From: CAZXFA01 sp964640085
GTDB lineage: Bacteria > Actinomycetota > UBA4738 > HRBIN12
Length of the DNA stretch: 59,523 nucleotides
Direction: 5' to 3'
Assembly: GCA_964640085.1 (NCBI GenBank)
Contig: CAZXFA010000018.1
Location: 1 to 59,523 of the forward strand
The position numbers and the translations under genes are program-made. Positions 1 through 7,855 of the stretch are shown piece by piece. How positions within the stretch are numbered: position 1 is the stretch's first letter; each line of letters opens with the position of its first letter. The notes under the pieces are model-generated. The model had not been told where the DNA came from. It did not search any database and saw only the letters and a program-made list of their open reading frames with translations.

Positions 1-57
1 ATCCGCGAGGGCGGCCGCACGGTGGGCGCCGGGCGTGTGACCAAGATCGTCAAGTAG
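1..57 (+). CDS. tuf: Elongation factor Tu, C-terminal end (partial)
   Basis: The first 18 codons read IREGGRTVGAGRVTKIVK and then TAG, which is the typical C-terminus of EF-Tu, the GTPase that delivers aminoacyl-tRNA to the ribosome. The rest of the gene lies upstream of the window. Its place directly before rpsJ fits the str-to-S10 junction of actinobacteria. Only the terminal strand of domain III is visible. Confidence 0.9.
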   Translation: MREGGRTVGAGRVTKIVK

Positions 58-72
58 GGAGAGCGAGGGGCA

Positions 73-381
73 GTGGCCGGACCGAGGATCCGCATCAAGC
101 TCCGGGCGTACGACCACCGGATGCTCGACGTCGCGGCGCGCGAGATCGTCGAGCACGTGACGCGCACCGGCGCCAGGGTGGTGGGTCCGGTGCCGCTGCC
201 TACCGAGCGGCGGATCTACACGGTGATCCGCTCGCCGCACAAGTACAAGGACAGCCGCGAGCACTTCCAGATGCTCACGCACAAGCGGCTCATCGACATC
301 GTCGACGCCACGTCGAAGACGGTGCAGGAGCTCCAGCGCCTGAACCTGTCGGCCGGCGTCGACATCGAGATCAAGCTCTAG
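73..381 (+). CDS. rpsJ: 30S ribosomal protein S10
   Basis: S10 is a 102-residue protein of the 30S head and also the NusE partner of NusB in antitermination. The protein carries the family motifs IRIKLRAYDHRMLD near the N-terminus, PLPT and RSPHKYKDSREHFQ in the centre, and ends GVDIEIKL. The start is GTG, 15 nt after the tuf stop and behind a GAGGGG Shine-Dalgarno. It heads the S10 block, and rplC follows after 2 nt. Length and motifs are normal. Confidence 0.97.
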   Translation: MAGPRIRIKLRAYDHRMLDVAAREIVEHVTRTGARVVGPVPLPTERRIYTVIRSPHKYKDSREHFQMLTHKRLIDIVDATSKTVQELQRLNLSAGVDIEIKL

Positions 382-383
382 CG

Positions 384-1040
384 ATGGCGCAGATCAAGGG
401 GATCCTGGGGACGAAGCTGGGGATGACCCAGATCTTCGAGGACACGCGGGCCGTGCCGGTGACGGTGATCCAGGCCGGTCCCTGCGTGGTAGCGCAGGTC
501 AAGACGGAGGAGACCGACGGCTACTCGGCGGTGCAGCTCTCTTACGGTGAGCCGCCGCGACGGGTGTCCAAGCCGGTCCGCGGACACTACGAGAAGCACG
601 AAGCCGAGCCGGCCCGCTTCCTCGTGGAGCTCCGGACCGACGACGCCGCCAACTACGCCCCCGGCCAGCGCATCACGGCGGATGTGTTCGCTCCCGGCGA
701 GCGGGCCGACGTCGTGGGCGTGTCCAAGGGGAAGGGGTTCGCCGGCGTGATGAAGCGCCACGGGTTCGGCGGTCTGTCCAGCAGCCACGGCACCGAGCGC
801 AAGCACCGCTCGCCCGGCGCGATCGGGGCCTGCGCCACGCCCTCCCGGGTGTTCAAGGGCATGCGGATGGCCGGTCAGATGGGCAACCAGCGACTCACGG
901 TGCTGAACCTCGAGGTCGTCCGGGCCGATCCCGAGCGCAACCTGCTACTGCTCCGCGGCGCCGTCCCCGGCCCCACGGGCGGGCTCGTGATGGTGCGCTC
1001 GGCGGTCAAGGCGCCGGCGGCGACGGGGAGGACCTCCTGA
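384..1040 (+). CDS. rplC: 50S ribosomal protein L3
   Basis: L3 is an early-assembling 23S rRNA binder near the peptidyl-transferase centre. The 218-residue product begins MAQIKGILGTKLGMTQIF and contains the long loop with SKGKGFAGVMKRHGF, the SHGTERKHRSPGAIGACATP stretch and MAGQMGNQ, whose Gln is the site methylated by PrmB in many bacteria. The ATG lies 2 nt after rpsJ, and the TGA stop overlaps the rplD ATG by one base, which implies coupled translation. Confidence 0.97.
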   Translation: MAQIKGILGTKLGMTQIFEDTRAVPVTVIQAGPCVVAQVKTEETDGYSAVQLSYGEPPRRVSKPVRGHYEKHEAEPARFLVELRTDDAANYAPGQRITADVFAPGERADVVGVSKGKGFAGVMKRHGFGGLSSSHGTERKHRSPGAIGACATPSRVFKGMRMAGQMGNQRLTVLNLEVVRADPERNLLLLRGAVPGPTGGLVMVRSAVKAPAATGRTS

Positions 1041-1699
1041 TGGCCACCATCCCGGTGCGCGATCCGCAGGGCAAGGAGGTCGGTACGCGCGACCTCGCCC
1101 CGGAGGTGTTCGAGGCGAGGGTCAGCGTCCCCTTGATGCATCAGGTCGTGGTGGCGGGGATGGCGTCGATCCGGCGGGGCACCCACTCCACCAAGACCCG
1201 CGGCGAGGTCGCCGGCGGCGGTCGCAAGCCCTGGCGGCAGAAGGGCACCGGTCGCTCCCGGCAGGGCTCCATCCGCGCTCCCCAGTGGACGGGCGGCGGC
1301 GTCGTGCACGGTCCACGGCCGCGTGACCACGACATGCGCGTGAACAAGAAGATGAAGCGCGGCGCGCTGCGCTCGGCTCTCACCGACGCCCTGCAGAGCG
1401 GGAAGCTGGTCCTGATCGCGGACCTGGCGTTCGAGGTCCCGAAGACCAAGGAGGCCGTCGCGGTGCTCGATGCCCTCCAGCTGAGGGGCAGGATCCTGCT
1501 GGTGCTGCCGGAGCCGAGCGAGGCCGGAGCAGTGGAGAAGTCCTTCCGCAACATCGAGGGGGTGCGGATCGCGTACGCCCGGAGCCTGGGCGTGTACGAG
1601 GTCGTGGCGGCCGACCGCGTGGTGTTCACCCGGACCGCGCTCGACGCGGTGGAGGGCGCGGCGGGCGGCCCCCGCCGTCGGGGAGGTGAGGCGGCGTGA
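1040..1699 (+). CDS. rplD: 50S ribosomal protein L4
   Basis: L4 lines the polypeptide exit tunnel and binds 23S rRNA. The 219-residue sequence has the diagnostic extended loop: ASIRRGTHSTKTRGEV, GGGRKPWRQKGTGRSRQGS and the PQWTGGG core. The C-terminus, about 15 residues of Gly/Arg-rich sequence, is slightly longer than usual. The gene overlaps rplC by 1 nt and rplW by 4 nt, consistent with a single translated S10 operon. No leader for autogenous control is visible here, because the operon 5' end is outside the window. Confidence 0.96.
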   Translation: MATIPVRDPQGKEVGTRDLAPEVFEARVSVPLMHQVVVAGMASIRRGTHSTKTRGEVAGGGRKPWRQKGTGRSRQGSIRAPQWTGGGVVHGPRPRDHDMRVNKKMKRGALRSALTDALQSGKLVLIADLAFEVPKTKEAVAVLDALQLRGRILLVLPEPSEAGAVEKSFRNIEGVRIAYARSLGVYEVVAADRVVFTRTALDAVEGAAGGPRRRGGEAA

Positions 1700-1986
1700 A
1701 GACCGCGCGCGATGTCATCATCCGACCGATCGTGAGCGAGAAGTCCTACGCGGGGCTCGAGCAGAACACGTACACGTTCCTCGTGGACCCGCGCGCGAAC
1801 AAGACGGAGATCAAGGAGGCGATCCAGCAGATCTGGAACGTCCAGGTCGTCTCCGTGAGGACGTTGCACCGCAAAGGGAAGGTGAAGCGTCGTCGCTGGA
1901 CGCTCGGCAAGCGCCCGGATCAGAAGCGGGCCATCGTGACCCTCGCCGAGGGCGACAGCATCGAGATCTTCGAGGCGGGGACCTGA
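1696..1986 (+). CDS. rplW: 50S ribosomal protein L23
   Basis: L23 sits at the tunnel exit and forms the docking site for trigger factor and SRP. The 96-residue protein has the family pattern: DVIIRPIVSEKSY at the start, TYTFLVDPRANKTEIKEAI, VQVVSVRT, and a basic KGKVKRRRW segment. The start is GTG in a GTGA overlap with the end of rplD, and rplB follows after 3 nt. Length is typical. Confidence 0.96.
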   Translation: MKTARDVIIRPIVSEKSYAGLEQNTYTFLVDPRANKTEIKEAIQQIWNVQVVSVRTLHRKGKVKRRRWTLGKRPDQKRAIVTLAEGDSIEIFEAGT

Positions 1987-1989
1987 CCC

Positions 1990-2820
1990 ATGGCCGTTCG
2001 CAAGTACAAGCCGACCACGTCCTCCCGTCGGGGCGCGAGCGTCTCGTCCTTCGACGAGATCACGCGCGCCAAGCCCGAGAAGTCGCTCCTGGCCAAGGGG
2101 CGCAACCGGGCGGGGCGCAACTCGCACGGACGGATCACCGCCCGCCACCAGGGAGGCGGGAACAAGCGCCGGTACCGGGTGATCGACTTCCGGCGGAGCA
2201 AAGACGGCGTGCCGGCCAAGGTCGCGCACATCGAGTACGACCCGAACCGGACGGCCCGGATCGCGCTGCTCCACTACGCCGACGGCGAGAAGCGGTACAT
2301 CCTGGCGCCCGACGGGCTCTCGGTAGGCGACCGTCTCGTATCCGGAGAGGGGGCGGACATCCGGCCGGGCAACGCCCTGCCGCTGCGCAACATCCCGGTG
2401 GGCACCACCGTGCACGCGGTCGAGCTGAAGCCCGGCGCGGGTGCTCGCATGGCGCGCTCGGCGGGCACCAGCGTCCAGCTGATGGCCAAGGAGGGCCGCT
2501 ACGCCACGTTGCGTCTGCCCTCCGGCGAGACGCGGATGGTCGAGGCCACCTGCAAGGCCACGGTCGGCGAGGTGGGCAACGCCGAGCACGAGCTGGTCCA
2601 GCTCGGCAAGGCGGGGCGTAAGCGGTGGAAGCGCAAGCGCCCCTCGGTGCGGGGCGTGGCGATGAACCCCGTGGACCACCCGCTCGGCGGGGGCGAAGGC
2701 AGGAGCTCGGGCGGCCGGCACCCAACCTCCCCGTGGGGGAAGAAGGAGGGCCGGACCCGCAGGAAGGGCAAAGCTTCGGACCGGTACATCGTCCGGCGGC
2801 GCGGGAAGGGACGTGGCTGA
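1990..2820 (+). CDS. rplB: 50S ribosomal protein L2
   Basis: L2 is a primary 23S rRNA binder needed for subunit association and peptidyl-transferase activity. The 276-residue product shows the conserved GRNRAGRNSHGRITARHQGGG motif near residue 45, YDPNRTARIALLHYADGEKRYI, and the C-terminal signature RGVAMNPVDHPLGGGEGR with its essential His. The stop overlaps the rpsS ATG by one base. Nothing unusual. Confidence 0.97.
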   Translation: MAVRKYKPTTSSRRGASVSSFDEITRAKPEKSLLAKGRNRAGRNSHGRITARHQGGGNKRRYRVIDFRRSKDGVPAKVAHIEYDPNRTARIALLHYADGEKRYILAPDGLSVGDRLVSGEGADIRPGNALPLRNIPVGTTVHAVELKPGAGARMARSAGTSVQLMAKEGRYATLRLPSGETRMVEATCKATVGEVGNAEHELVQLGKAGRKRWKRKRPSVRGVAMNPVDHPLGGGEGRSSGGRHPTSPWGKKEGRTRRKGKASDRYIVRRRGKGRG

Positions 2821-3101
2821 TGCCGAGGAGCGTGAAGAAGGGACCATTCGTGGACGACCACCTGATGATCAGGGTCGTCGAGATGAACCGGCGCGGCGAG
2901 AAGAAGGTGATCCGGACCTGGTCGCGGCGCTCGACGGTCGTTCCCGAGATGGTCGGCCACACGATCGCGGTCCACGACGGGCGCAAGCACGTCCCGATCT
3001 ACATCTCGGAATCGATGGTGGGACACAAGTTGGGCGAGTTCGCCCCGACGCGCACGTTCCGTGCGCACGCTCGGTCGGAGCGGTCGAGCTCGGCACGATG
3101 A
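2820..3101 (+). CDS. rpsS: 30S ribosomal protein S19
   Basis: S19 forms a complex with S13 in the 30S head near the A site. The product is 93 residues: MPRSVKKGPFVDDHL, IRTWSRRSTVVPEMVGHTIAVHDGRKHVPIYI, and VGHKLGEFAPTRTFRAH are all family hallmarks. The ATG shares its A with the rplB stop codon. A 19-nt spacer carrying GAGGAAGC separates it from rplV. Confidence 0.96.
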   Translation: MPRSVKKGPFVDDHLMIRVVEMNRRGEKKVIRTWSRRSTVVPEMVGHTIAVHDGRKHVPIYISESMVGHKLGEFAPTRTFRAHARSERSSSAR

Positions 3102-3120
3102 GACGAGGAAGCTAGGGAGC

Positions 3121-3465
3121 GTGGAAGCGAAGGCGACGGTCAAGTACGTGCGGATGTCACCGCCGAAGGCCCGGCGGGCGGTCGACCTGATCCGCGGCCG
3201 GGGGGTGGAGGAAGCCCGCCGGATCCTGCGGTTCTCTCCGCTCGGCGCCGCTCGGACGATCGAGAAGGCGCTGAACTCGGCCGTGGCCAACGCCGAGCAC
3301 CAGCCGGGAGTGGTCCCGCAGAACCTGGTGGTGGATCGGGCCTGGGTGGACGAGGGGCCGACGCTCCGTCGCTGGCGTCCGCGCGCCTACGGACGCGCCA
3401 CGCGGGTCCGCCGACGCACGTCGCACATCACGCTGGTGGTCAGGACGCTGGGAGAGGAAGGTTAA
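3121..3465 (+). CDS. rplV: 50S ribosomal protein L22
   Basis: L22 spans the 50S body and its beta-hairpin lines the exit tunnel, where macrolides act. The 114-residue sequence contains VRMSPPKARRAVDLIRG at the N-terminus, ALNSAVANAEH in the middle and the tunnel-hairpin region RRWRPRAYGRATRVRRRTSHITLVV. The GTG start was chosen because of the AGGGAGC sequence just before it. An earlier in-frame extension would overlap rpsS. rpsC follows directly. Confidence 0.95.
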   Translation: MEAKATVKYVRMSPPKARRAVDLIRGRGVEEARRILRFSPLGAARTIEKALNSAVANAEHQPGVVPQNLVVDRAWVDEGPTLRRWRPRAYGRATRVRRRTSHITLVVRTLGEEG

Positions 3466-4383
3466 GTGGGTCACAAGGTCAATCCGTACGGGTTCCGCTT
3501 GGGGGTGATCTACCCCTGGAAGTCCAACTGGTACGCCGGTCGCGAGTACGCGAACCAGCTCCACGAGGACGTGTGGGTCCGCAAGCACATCCGCTCCCGG
3601 CTCTCGCGCGCCGGCATCTCGAGCATCGACATCGAGCGGAAGGGCGACCAGATCTGGGTCTACATCCGTACCGCCCGCCCCGGCATCGTGATCGGGCGCA
3701 AGGGCGCGGAGGTGGACCGGATCCGCAAGGACGTCGAGCGCGTGACCAAGAAACGCGTGGACGTGAAGGTCGAGGACATGAACTCGGCCTCCAGCGAGGC
3801 CCGGCCGGAGACCGATGCAACGCTGCTCGCCCAGGGCGTGGCCGAGCAGCTCGCGGGGCGGGTCAGCTTCCGCCGCGCGATGCGCCGGGCCGTTCAGACC
3901 GCGATGCGCTCAGGCGCGCTCGGGGTCCGCGTGCAGTGCGGGGGGCGCCTCGGCGGAACGGAGATGTCGCGGCGCGAGTGGTACCGCGAGGGTCGCGTGC
4001 CGCTGCACACGCTGCGGGCCAAGATCGACTTCGGCACCGCGGAGGCGAAGACCACGTTCGGCCAGATCGGGGTGAAGGTCTGGGTCTACCACGGGGACGA
4101 GATCCCGCAGGCCGAGCAGGAGACCGAGCGGCTGCGTGCCCGTGCGCTGGCGCAGGTCTCCTCCGGTGGTGGGGCCTCCACCGGAGCCCTGATCACCGAC
4201 GAGACCGAGGCCGAGGAGGCCCGGGAGCCGGCGGCACCCGAGGCCAAGGCGAGCCCGACGGAGACGGTGGAGGCTGAGGGACCGGCAGGCGACTCGTCGG
4301 CGGCCGACACCGCGCCGAGCGCAGGTGCCGCGGAGCCGAGGGAGACGACCGGCGAGGCCGGACCTGAGGAGGCGAACGGCTGA
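3466..4383 (+). CDS. rpsC: 30S ribosomal protein S3 with acidic C-terminal tail
   Basis: S3 forms part of the mRNA entry channel. Residues 1-230 are a standard S3: MGHKVNPYGFRLGVIYPWKSNWYA, the KH domain with RPGIVIGRKGAEVDRIRK, and the C-terminal domain with GRLGGTEMSRREWYREGRVPLHTLRA. Beyond about residue 232 there is a 70-residue, Glu/Ala/Pro-rich, probably disordered acidic tail, giving 305 residues in all, long for the family. The start is GTG immediately after the rplV TAA. The stop overlaps rplP by one base. Confidence 0.96.
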   Translation: MGHKVNPYGFRLGVIYPWKSNWYAGREYANQLHEDVWVRKHIRSRLSRAGISSIDIERKGDQIWVYIRTARPGIVIGRKGAEVDRIRKDVERVTKKRVDVKVEDMNSASSEARPETDATLLAQGVAEQLAGRVSFRRAMRRAVQTAMRSGALGVRVQCGGRLGGTEMSRREWYREGRVPLHTLRAKIDFGTAEAKTTFGQIGVKVWVYHGDEIPQAEQETERLRARALAQVSSGGGASTGALITDETEAEEAREPAAPEAKASPTETVEAEGPAGDSSAADTAPSAGAAEPRETTGEAGPEEANG

Positions 4384-4802
4384 TGCTCGCCCCCAAGAAG
4401 GTCAAGCACCGCAAGGTGCATCGGGGACGGCGCCGCGGCCAGGCCAAGGGTGGCACCGAGATCCACTACGGCGACTACGGGCTGCTCGCGCTCGAGGCCG
4501 CCTGGATCACCAACCGCCAGATCGAGGCCGCCCGGGTCGCGATCACCCGACACATCCGCCGGGGCGGGAAGGTGTGGATCAACATCTTCCCCGACAAGCC
4601 GGTCACTAAGAAGCCCGCCGAGACCCGGATGGGCTCGGGCAAGGGGAACCCCGAAGGGTGGGTAGCGGTCGTCAAGCCGGGCCGCGTGATGTTCGAGCTG
4701 TCCGGTGTCTCCGAGCCGCTCGCGCGCGAGGCGATGTCGCGCGCCGCCCACAAGCTGCCGATCAAGACCAAGTTCATCACCCGGGCGGGAGGTCTCGAGT
4801 GA
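4383..4802 (+). CDS. rplP: 50S ribosomal protein L16
   Basis: L16 organises the A-site region of the 50S subunit. The 139-residue product starts MLAPKKVKHRKVHRGRRRGQ and includes ITNRQIEAARVAITRHIRRGGKVWI, FPDKPVTKKPAETRMGSGKG and AHKLPIKTKFI, all canonical. It overlaps rpsC and rpmC by one base each, in the usual rpsC-rplP-rpmC order. Confidence 0.97.
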   Translation: MLAPKKVKHRKVHRGRRRGQAKGGTEIHYGDYGLLALEAAWITNRQIEAARVAITRHIRRGGKVWINIFPDKPVTKKPAETRMGSGKGNPEGWVAVVKPGRVMFELSGVSEPLAREAMSRAAHKLPIKTKFITRAGGLE

Positions 4803-5113
4803 TGGCCCGGGTGCGAGAGCTCCGCGAGCTGGGCGAGCCCGAGCTGCTCGAGCGCCTGGAAGGCCTGAAGGAGGAGCTGTTCAACCTGCGGTTCCAGCTC
4901 GCGACGGGGCAGCTCGACAACCCGATGCGGATCAAGGCGGTCCGACGAGAGGTCGCGCGGATCCTGACGATCGTGCGGGAGCGCGAGATCGAGGTGGAGC
5001 TCGAGGCCCTCGAGACGTTCGAGGCCCAGGGCTCGAGGAGCGAAGCGGTAGCCCTCCCGCAGGAGAGCTCGAGGAGCGAAGCGGTAGCCCTCCCGCAGGA
5101 GGAGGAACGGTGA
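4802..5113 (+). CDS. rpmC: 50S ribosomal protein L29 with repeated C-terminal extension
   Basis: L29 is a two-helix protein beside L23 at the tunnel exit. Residues 1-70 are typical (LRELGEPELLERLEGLKEELFNLRFQLATGQL). The usual length is 60-75 residues, but this product has 103, because two tandem 36-bp DNA repeats are read in frame as SRSEAVALPQES and SRSEAVALPQEE. The same DNA motif occurs elsewhere in the window in non-coding positions, so the tail probably arose by repeat insertion rather than selection on L29. It overlaps rpsQ by 4 nt. Confidence 0.94.
   Translation: MARVRELRELGEPELLERLEGLKEELFNLRFQLATGQLDNPMRIKAVRREVARILTIVREREIEVELEALETFEAQGSRSEAVALPQESSRSEAVALPQEEER
5031..5102 (+). 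repeat. Two tandem 36-bp repeats inside rpmC
   Basis: Two adjacent copies (5031-5066 and 5067-5102) differ only in the last base. Each begins GCTCGAGGAGCGAAGCGG, continues TAGCCCTCCCGCAGGAG and ends in a purine-rich Shine-Dalgarno-like GGAG. The unit is a multiple of three, so the rpmC frame stays open. Related copies lie upstream of rpoA and around the start of the uracil-DNA glycosylase gene. Confidence 0.9.
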
Positions 5114-5385
5114 GCGACCAACCGACGACGCAGGTACGGGGCCGGAGGAAGGTCCGGACCGGGGTGGTGGTGTCCGACAAGATGGACAAGACCGTGCTGG
5201 TTCGCATCGACCGCAAGGTCCGACACCCCCTCTACAGGAAGATCGTCAGGCGTTCGTCGAAGCTCGCCGCCCATGACGAGCGGAACGAGGCGCATGTAGG
5301 CGACACGGTGCGCCTGATGGAGACGCGTCCGCTGTCCAAGACCAAACGCTGGCGCGTGGTCGAGATCGTCGAGCGGGCGAAGTAG
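5110..5385 (+). CDS. rpsQ: 30S ribosomal protein S17
   Basis: S17 is a primary 16S rRNA binder with an OB fold. The 91-residue sequence has the hallmark KVRTGVVVSDKMDKTVLVRIDRKVRHPLYRKIVRRSSK and GDTVRLMETRPLSKTKRWRVVEIVE. The GTG start forms a GTGA overlap with the rpmC stop, and the Shine-Dalgarno GGAGGAAC sits in the end of the second rpmC repeat. The repeat array therefore supplies the ribosome binding site for S17. Confidence 0.96.
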   Translation: MSDQPTTQVRGRRKVRTGVVVSDKMDKTVLVRIDRKVRHPLYRKIVRRSSKLAAHDERNEAHVGDTVRLMETRPLSKTKRWRVVEIVERAK

Positions 5386-5393
5386 GGGGACCG

Positions 5394-5762
5394 GTGATCC
5401 AGCAGGAGACGCGCTGCAAGGTGGCGGACAACACGGGGGCCAAGGAGGTCCTCTGCATCCGCGTGCTCGGCGGCAGCCACAAGCGCTACGCGCGGATCGG
5501 CGACGTGATCGTCGGGTCCGTGAAGGACGCGCTGCCCGGCGGCGCCGTGAAGAAGGGCGACGTCGTCCGGGCCGTGGTGGTGCGCACCGCCAAGGAGCGG
5601 CGCCGCCCGGACGGCTCCTACATCCGGTTCGACGACAACGCCGTGGTGCTGATCAACGAGCAGCGGAACCCGCGGGGGACCCGCATCTTCGGGCCCGTCG
5701 CCCGAGAGCTGCGGGAGAAGCGGTTCATGAAGATCATCTCGCTCGCCCCGGAGGTGCTCTGA
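5394..5762 (+). CDS. rplN: 50S ribosomal protein L14
   Basis: L14 contacts 16S rRNA in an intersubunit bridge. The 122-residue product begins MIQQETRCKVADNTGAKEVLCIRVLGG and ends VARELREKRFMKIISLAPEVL, both invariant features, with FDDNAVVLIN in the centre. The start is GTG, 8 nt after rpsQ. Length is exactly that of the family. Confidence 0.97.
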   Translation: MIQQETRCKVADNTGAKEVLCIRVLGGSHKRYARIGDVIVGSVKDALPGGAVKKGDVVRAVVVRTAKERRRPDGSYIRFDDNAVVLINEQRNPRGTRIFGPVARELREKRFMKIISLAPEVL

Positions 5763-5763
5763 G

Positions 5764-6102
5764 ATGCCGGGCGTCGACATCAAGAAGGACGACCAAGTGC
5801 GGGTGATGAACGGTAAGAGCCGTGGCCACACGGGCCGGGTGATGCGTGTGCTGCCCCGCGAGGGGCGGGTGCTGGTCGAGGGCGCCGCGGTAGCCAAGAG
5901 GCATCAGCGGACCACCGGCCGGCGCTCGGCTAGCGGCTCGCAGCTCCAGCAGGGGGGGATCATCGACAAGGAGCTGTTCATCGACATCTCCAACGTCCAG
6001 CTCATCTGCAGGGCGTGCGGGCAGCCCACCCGCGTCGGCCACCGCGTCGAGCGGGACGGCTCGAAGGTACGGATCTGCCGGAAGTGCGGTGAGGAGCTGT
6101 GA
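5764..6102 (+). CDS. rplX: 50S ribosomal protein L24
   Basis: L24 initiates 50S assembly. The KOW motif is seen as KKDDQVRVMNGKSRGHTGRVMRVLPREGRVLVEG in the first 45 residues. The C-terminal half has a zinc-ribbon-like CRACGQP and CRKCGEEL pair, as in many L24 proteins. The length is 112 residues. The stop overlaps the rplE GTG (GTGA). Confidence 0.96.
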   Translation: MPGVDIKKDDQVRVMNGKSRGHTGRVMRVLPREGRVLVEGAAVAKRHQRTTGRRSASGSQLQQGGIIDKELFIDISNVQLICRACGQPTRVGHRVERDGSKVRICRKCGEEL

Positions 6103-6683
6103 GCCAGGCCGCCCCGACGCCCCGGATGAAGGCCCGGTTCGGCGAGGAGGTGCTCCCGCGTCTCCGGCGTGAGCTCGACCTGCGCAATCCGATGCAGGTT
6201 CCGCGGCTGGAGAAGGTCGTCCTGAACATGGGGGTGGGTGACGCCATCAAGGACGGTCGTATGCTGGAGGCCGCGGTCGACGACCTCATGGTGATCACGG
6301 GCCAGCGTCCGGTGATCACCAAGGCCCGGAGATCCATCGCCGGGTTCAAGGTTCGTGAGGGGATGGCGATCGGCGTCAAGGTCACGCTCCGCGGCGACCG
6401 GATGTGGGAGTTCCTCGATCGGCTGGTGTCGATCGCGATCCCCCGGATCCGGGACTTCCGCGGGCTGGACCCGTCGTCGTTCGACGGACACGGGAACTTC
6501 ACGCTCGGGCTGACCGAGCAGCTGATCTTCCCCGAGATCGACTACGACAAGGTCGTGAAGGTGCGAGGGATGGACATCACGGTCGTGACGACCGCGGAGA
6601 CGGACGAGGAGGGCAGGGCGCTCTTGATCGCCCTCGGGTTCCCCTTCCAGGGGGCCCCGGTGACGACCGCGGCGGCGTCCTGA
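6099..6683 (+). CDS. rplE: 50S ribosomal protein L5
   Basis: L5 binds 5S rRNA and the P-site tRNA elbow. The 194-residue protein contains NPMQVPRLEKVVLNMGVGDAI, the ITGQRPVITKARRSIAGFKVREGMAIG segment, RDFRGLDPSSFDGHGNFTLG, and FPEIDYDKVVKVRGMDITVVTTA, all typical. The start is GTG, overlapping rplX. A short spacer with GGAGAGA precedes rpsN. Confidence 0.97.
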   Translation: MSQAAPTPRMKARFGEEVLPRLRRELDLRNPMQVPRLEKVVLNMGVGDAIKDGRMLEAAVDDLMVITGQRPVITKARRSIAGFKVREGMAIGVKVTLRGDRMWEFLDRLVSIAIPRIRDFRGLDPSSFDGHGNFTLGLTEQLIFPEIDYDKVVKVRGMDITVVTTAETDEEGRALLIALGFPFQGAPVTTAAAS

Positions 6684-6697
6684 CGCGGAGAGACGGC

Positions 6698-6883
6698 ATG
6701 GCGAAGAAGGCGTTGATCGAGAAGCAGCAGCGACAGGCGAGGTTCAAGGTGCGCGAGTACACACGGTGCCGGCGATGCGGACGGCCGCGCGCCGTGTACC
6801 GCAAGCTCCTGCTGTGCCGGATCTGCTTCCGCGAGCTCGCCCACGCGGGCGAGCTGCCGGGGGTGACCAAGGCGTCATGGTGA
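6698..6883 (+). CDS. rpsN: 30S ribosomal protein S14, zinc-binding (type Z)
   Basis: This is the 61-residue zinc form of S14: MAKKALIEKQQR, then CRRCGRPRAVYRKLLLCRICFRELA, with two CxxC pairs that bind Zn, and the terminal KASW. Its place between rplE and rpsH is the standard spc position. The gene overlaps rpsH by 7 nt. Confidence 0.96.
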   Translation: MAKKALIEKQQRQARFKVREYTRCRRCGRPRAVYRKLLLCRICFRELAHAGELPGVTKASW

Positions 6884-7290
6884 GGCTCGCGACCAACGTC
6901 ACGGACCCGGTCGGCGACATGCTGACCCGGATCCGGAACGCCAACCTGGCGTACAAGGACGACCTGCCCCTTCCTGCGTCGAAGATGAACCGGGCGATCC
7001 TCTCGATCCTGCAGGCCGAGGGGTTCATCGCCGGCTTCGACGAGGAGGGCCAGGGCCTGGAACGGGCGTTCCGGGTCCGGCTCAAGTACGGACCCCGGCG
7101 CGAGCGCACGATCACCGGTCTGCGCCGCGTGAGCAAGCCTGGACGCCGGGTCTACGTGGGGCGCGACGAGCTCCCGAGGGTCCTGGGGGGCCTCGGGATC
7201 GCCCTCGTGTCCACGTCCCAGGGCGTGATGACGGACCGCGACGCCGCTCGCAAGGGCATCGGCGGCGAGGTCCTGGCGTACGTGTGGTGA
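6877..7290 (+). CDS. rpsH: 30S ribosomal protein S8
   Basis: S8 binds helix 21 of 16S rRNA and in many bacteria represses the spc operon. The 137-residue sequence has TDPVGDMLTRIRNANLA at the N-terminus, PASKMNRAILSILQAEGFI, and the C-terminal signature GLGIALVSTSQGVMTDRDAARKGIGGEVLAYVW. The ATG lies within the last codons of rpsN. No S8-binding leader was identifiable by eye. Confidence 0.96.
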   Translation: MVRLATNVTDPVGDMLTRIRNANLAYKDDLPLPASKMNRAILSILQAEGFIAGFDEEGQGLERAFRVRLKYGPRRERTITGLRRVSKPGRRVYVGRDELPRVLGGLGIALVSTSQGVMTDRDAARKGIGGEVLAYVW

Positions 7291-7303
7291 GGACGGGAGC
7301 GGC

Positions 7304-7855
7304 GTGAGCAGGATCGGCAAGCAGCCCATCGAGATCCCGAGCGGCGTCGACGTGACGGTCGGCGAGGACGCCGTGGTCACGGTGAAGGGTCCCCGCGGGA
7401 CCCTGTCCCAGCGTGTCCACCCGGAGATGAAGGTGGTGCGCGAGGACGGCACGCTGCGCGTGGAGCGCCCCAGCGACGAGGGCTTCCACCGCAGTCTCCA
7501 CGGCCTCACGCGTACCCTGCTGGCCAACATGGTCGAAGGCGTCACGACCGGCTTCGAGAAGCGCCTGGCGATCGTTGGGGTCGGCTACCGTGTGGCGATG
7601 AAGGGCAGGGACCTGGAGGTCCAGGTGGGTTTCTCGCACCCGGTCGTCGTCGCTGCCCCGGAGGGGATCGAGTTCGAGACCCCCACACCCACCTCGATCG
7701 TCGTGCGCGGCAACGACAAGCAGCAGGTAGGCGAGGTCGCCGCGAACATCCGGAAGATCCGCAAGCCCGAGCCGTACAAGGGCAAGGGCATCCGGTACGA
7801 GAACGAGTACGTGAGGAAGAAGGCCGGCAAGGCCGCGAAGGGGGCCGTAGCGTGA
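7304..7855 (+). CDS. rplF: 50S ribosomal protein L6
   Basis: L6 is a two-domain protein near the GTPase-associated centre. The 183-residue product begins MSRIGKQPIEIPSGVDV, has KGPRGTLSQ, LANMVEGVTTGFEK, GVGYRVAMKGRDLEVQVGFSHPV, and the C-terminal signature RKIRKPEPYKGKGIRYENEYVRKKAGK. The start is GTG with GACGGGAGCG upstream. It overlaps rplR by 4 nt. Confidence 0.97.
   Translation: MSRIGKQPIEIPSGVDVTVGEDAVVTVKGPRGTLSQRVHPEMKVVREDGTLRVERPSDEGFHRSLHGLTRTLLANMVEGVTTGFEKRLAIVGVGYRVAMKGRDLEVQVGFSHPVVVAAPEGIEFETPTPTSIVVRGNDKQQVGEVAANIRKIRKPEPYKGKGIRYENEYVRKKAGKAAKGAVA

Noticed and set aside
1141..2847. Long minus-strand open frame across rplD, rplW and rplB
   Set aside because: It lies opposite clearly conserved ribosomal genes and has no protein-like motif. 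High GC keeps antisense frames open.
5031..5102. CRISPR-like array
   Set aside because: The units are directly adjacent without spacers and are translated within rpmC. No cas genes are present.
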